Part shown: in pieces, positions 5,458 to 6,741 of the stretch
Position numbering within the stretch: position 1 is the stretch's first letter
Layout: the number at the start of each line of letters is the position of its first letter
NCBI GenBank assembly: GCA_001797745.1
Contig: MGQF01000015.1
Coordinates: forward strand, 19,563-26,303
Length of the DNA stretch: 6,741 nt
Direction of reading: 5' to 3'
Source of the DNA: Deltaproteobacteria bacterium RBG_13_52_11
Lineage (GTDB): Bacteria > Desulfobacterota > B13-G15 > RBG-16-54-18
Made by a program: the position numbers and the translations under genes
Notes under the pieces: model-generated
Told to the model about the DNA's origin: nothing
The model's database searches: none
The model's input: only the letters and a program-made list of their open reading frames with translations

Positions 5458-5463
5458 ACCTCC
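5458..5463 (-). promoter_or_regulatory. Shine-Dalgarno of fixX
   Basis: On the minus strand GGAGGT precedes the fixX ATG (5452-5450) with a 5-nt spacer, in the 28-nt gap after the fixC stop codon. It supports the chosen fixX start. Confidence 0.75.
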
Positions 5464-5480
5464 ATCCACTCCTTCATCCA

Positions 5481-6741
5481 TCATCGTACACTCCTCCATG
5501 CATCCCACAGCAGACTTAACAGGCGCCGCAGGGCAATGGTCTTTCTCAGTTTACGCCAGATGGCCTGCTGCTTTTGCTTTTTCGGGACACCGTTGACTGT
5601 CAGCATCTCCCTGGCAGCAGAGCTCGCCAGCCCCGGGAGCGTGGTAAAGATCTCGTGATGTCTCCGGAGAAACGCCCCAAAGCCCCTGTATTTCCGGAGG
5701 TCCTTGAGGACATATGACCCCTGCAACCTGGAGATATACCCGCTCAGCCCGGCACGGCTCGTATCACCCGCCTTCAGGGCCTCGATGATGGCCTGGGCGG
5801 CAAACCGACCCGAGGTCATGGCCATGTTCGATCCCTCCCGATGCAGGGCGTTGAAGAGCATCCCCGAATCCCCGGCAATGAGGAACCCATCCCCGCAGAG
5901 CCGGGGTATCGCCGTATACCCCCCCTCGGCAAGCCAGTGGGCCATGTACTCGACAGGCTTCCCCCCCTTGATCAGGGGGGCCACCATGGGATGGGCCTTG
6001 AAGAGCTCCAGCATCTCATACGGCCTGACCTTGTGGCGAGAGAGGTCCTCGACAGTGGCCCCGATGCAGACGGAAAGGGACTTCCTGTTGGTATAGATGA
6101 CCCCTACCCCGTCCATCCCCTGGGTCGCCGCACCCATGATCTCAATGGTCACCCCCTGGCCGGGCTCTACGGTGAAGCGCCCGTCAATCACCTCCTCAGG
6201 GAGCTCGATGACCTCTTTGACAGCCAGGGCCACCTCATGGGGCTTGGGCTCCGGCCTGAACCCCGTTCGGGCAGCGAGGGGGGAGTTGATCCCATCGGCC
6301 AGCAAGACGACCCGGGCCCGCACCTCCCCATCCGGGCGGTCAGTTACAACACCGATGATTTTATGATTTTTGTCTCGTAAAAGATCCGTGACCACCGTGC
6401 CGCACACCACGAGGGCGCCTGCTGCCTGGGCCTGCTCGGCAAACCACCGGTCAAATCTGGCCCTCCCCACGGTGAAGGCGTTGTATCGCAAATCGTCTGC
6501 AAAGGCCCTGTCCCGGTATGAGAGGCTGTACCCCCCATCAGTAGAAAGGTACCAGATGCGCGATTCCACGATAGTGCGCTCGATGGGGCAGCGCCGCTGT
6601 TCGTAATCGGGGATGACCTGGGCAAGGTCATGGCCGTAGAGGACTCCGCCGGAGATATTCTTGGCCCCGGCATACTCCCCGCGCTCGAACACAATGACCT
6701 TGATCCTTTTCTTCCGGGCCAGGCAATAGGCAGCCGAGATC
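5481..6741 (-). CDS. fixC: FixC / ETF:quinone oxidoreductase-type flavoprotein (N-terminus cut by window edge)
   Basis: The frame is open to the right edge; 419 residues are visible, and the family is about 425-440 long, so only some 15 residues with the G-x-G-x-x-G dinucleotide motif are missing. The visible start 'ISAAYCLARKKRIKVIVFER' is the second half of the FAD-binding Rossmann unit, ending in the Glu that holds the FAD ribose. Then come 'GAKNISGGVLYGHDL' (typical of FixC), 'RVVLLADGINSPLAARTG' (second FAD contact) and 'GDGFLIAGDSGMLFNALHRE' (G-D flavin motif). Together with FixAB and FixX it oxidises the electron-transferring flavoprotein and reduces quinone; in bifurcating Fix complexes this is coupled to ferredoxin or flavodoxin reduction from NADH. 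The last 30 residues are basic with Leu/Trp patches, fitting peripheral membrane contact. The order fixC-fixX implies fixA and fixB upstream, beyond the window. GTG 6692 is not the real start. Confidence 0.93.
   Translation of the reverse strand, partial: ISAAYCLARKKRIKVIVFERGEYAGAKNISGGVLYGHDLAQVIPDYEQRRCPIERTIVESRIWYLSTDGGYSLSYRDRAFADDLRYNAFTVGRARFDRWFAEQAQAAGALVVCGTVVTDLLRDKNHKIIGVVTDRPDGEVRARVVLLADGINSPLAARTGFRPEPKPHEVALAVKEVIELPEEVIDGRFTVEPGQGVTIEIMGAATQGMDGVGVIYTNRKSLSVCIGATVEDLSRHKVRPYEMLELFKAHPMVAPLIKGGKPVEYMAHWLAEGGYTAIPRLCGDGFLIAGDSGMLFNALHREGSNMAMTSGRFAAQAIIEALKAGDTSRAGLSGYISRLQGSYVLKDLRKYRGFGAFLRRHHEIFTTLPGLASSAAREMLTVNGVPKKQKQQAIWRKLRKTIALRRLLSLLWDAWRSVR
5961..5980. repeat. Stable hairpin inside fixC
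   Basis: A run of C (5961-5967) and a run of G (5975-5980) flank TTGATCA, giving a 6-7 bp stem with a T:A extension and a small loop. In the fixC mRNA it falls in the codons for 'PLIKGGKP'. It may be no more than a by-product of GC-rich codon choice. Confidence 0.45.

Noticed and set aside
5087..6606. Several plus-strand open frames of 78-179 codons opposite fixX and fixC
   Set aside because: Long antisense frames are expected in GC-rich coding DNA; the translations are rich in Pro, Arg and Ser and show no family motifs, while fixC and fixX are unmistakable.
1..6741. Transposase, integrase, tRNA or rRNA genes and long terminal repeats
   Set aside because: None seen on reading both strands; the island-like features rest on gene content, composition and the namZ scar only.

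Overview
The window looks like part of a chromosome from an anaerobic bacterium, with a low-to-moderate GC block of likely acquired genes (about 1-3840) next to more GC-rich housekeeping genes (about 3842-6741). The fixC-fixX pair and the GC-rich palindromic repeats of the CCCTCTCCC/GGGAGAGGG kind would suit a deltaproteobacterium (Desulfobacterota, Syntrophales-like) or a similar metagenome lineage. This assignment is an inference and not firm.

Left block, plus strand. An AbiE-type (type IV) toxin-antitoxin pair opens the window: the C-terminal part of an AbiEi antitoxin (N-terminus off the left edge), then an AbiEii nucleotidyltransferase toxin that overlaps it by 8 nt and starts at a TTG behind a strong ribosome binding site. 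The toxin has the usual nucleotidyltransferase core plus a C-terminal WYL-like domain and a short Cys/His zinc-binding-like tail. Only a few bases after its stop codon lies the broken 3' end of a namZ (DUF1343, exo-N-acetylmuramidase) gene, with its 5' part missing and a frameshift inside. This marks a recombination or insertion scar. Next come a cytosolic trypsin-fold protein with a recognisable His-Asp-Ser triad (plus strand) and, convergent to it, an AT-rich gene for a HEPN-domain protein (minus strand). AbiE, protease-like and HEPN genes beside a decayed host gene resemble a small defence or accessory island.

Middle, minus strand. A metallo-beta-lactamase-fold hydrolase and a DUF1232 (YkvA-like) membrane protein overlap by 20 nt and probably form one transcript.

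Spacer 4929-5170. This holds GC-rich hairpins and a four-tract G-run motif that could form a G-quadruplex on the plus strand.

Right end, minus strand. fixX (an eight-cysteine ferredoxin-like protein) follows fixC (an ETF:quinone oxidoreductase-type flavoprotein, cut by the right edge). These are the last two genes of a fixABCX/etfABCX operon. They would pass electrons from the FixAB flavoprotein to quinone and, in bifurcating complexes, to ferredoxin or flavodoxin.
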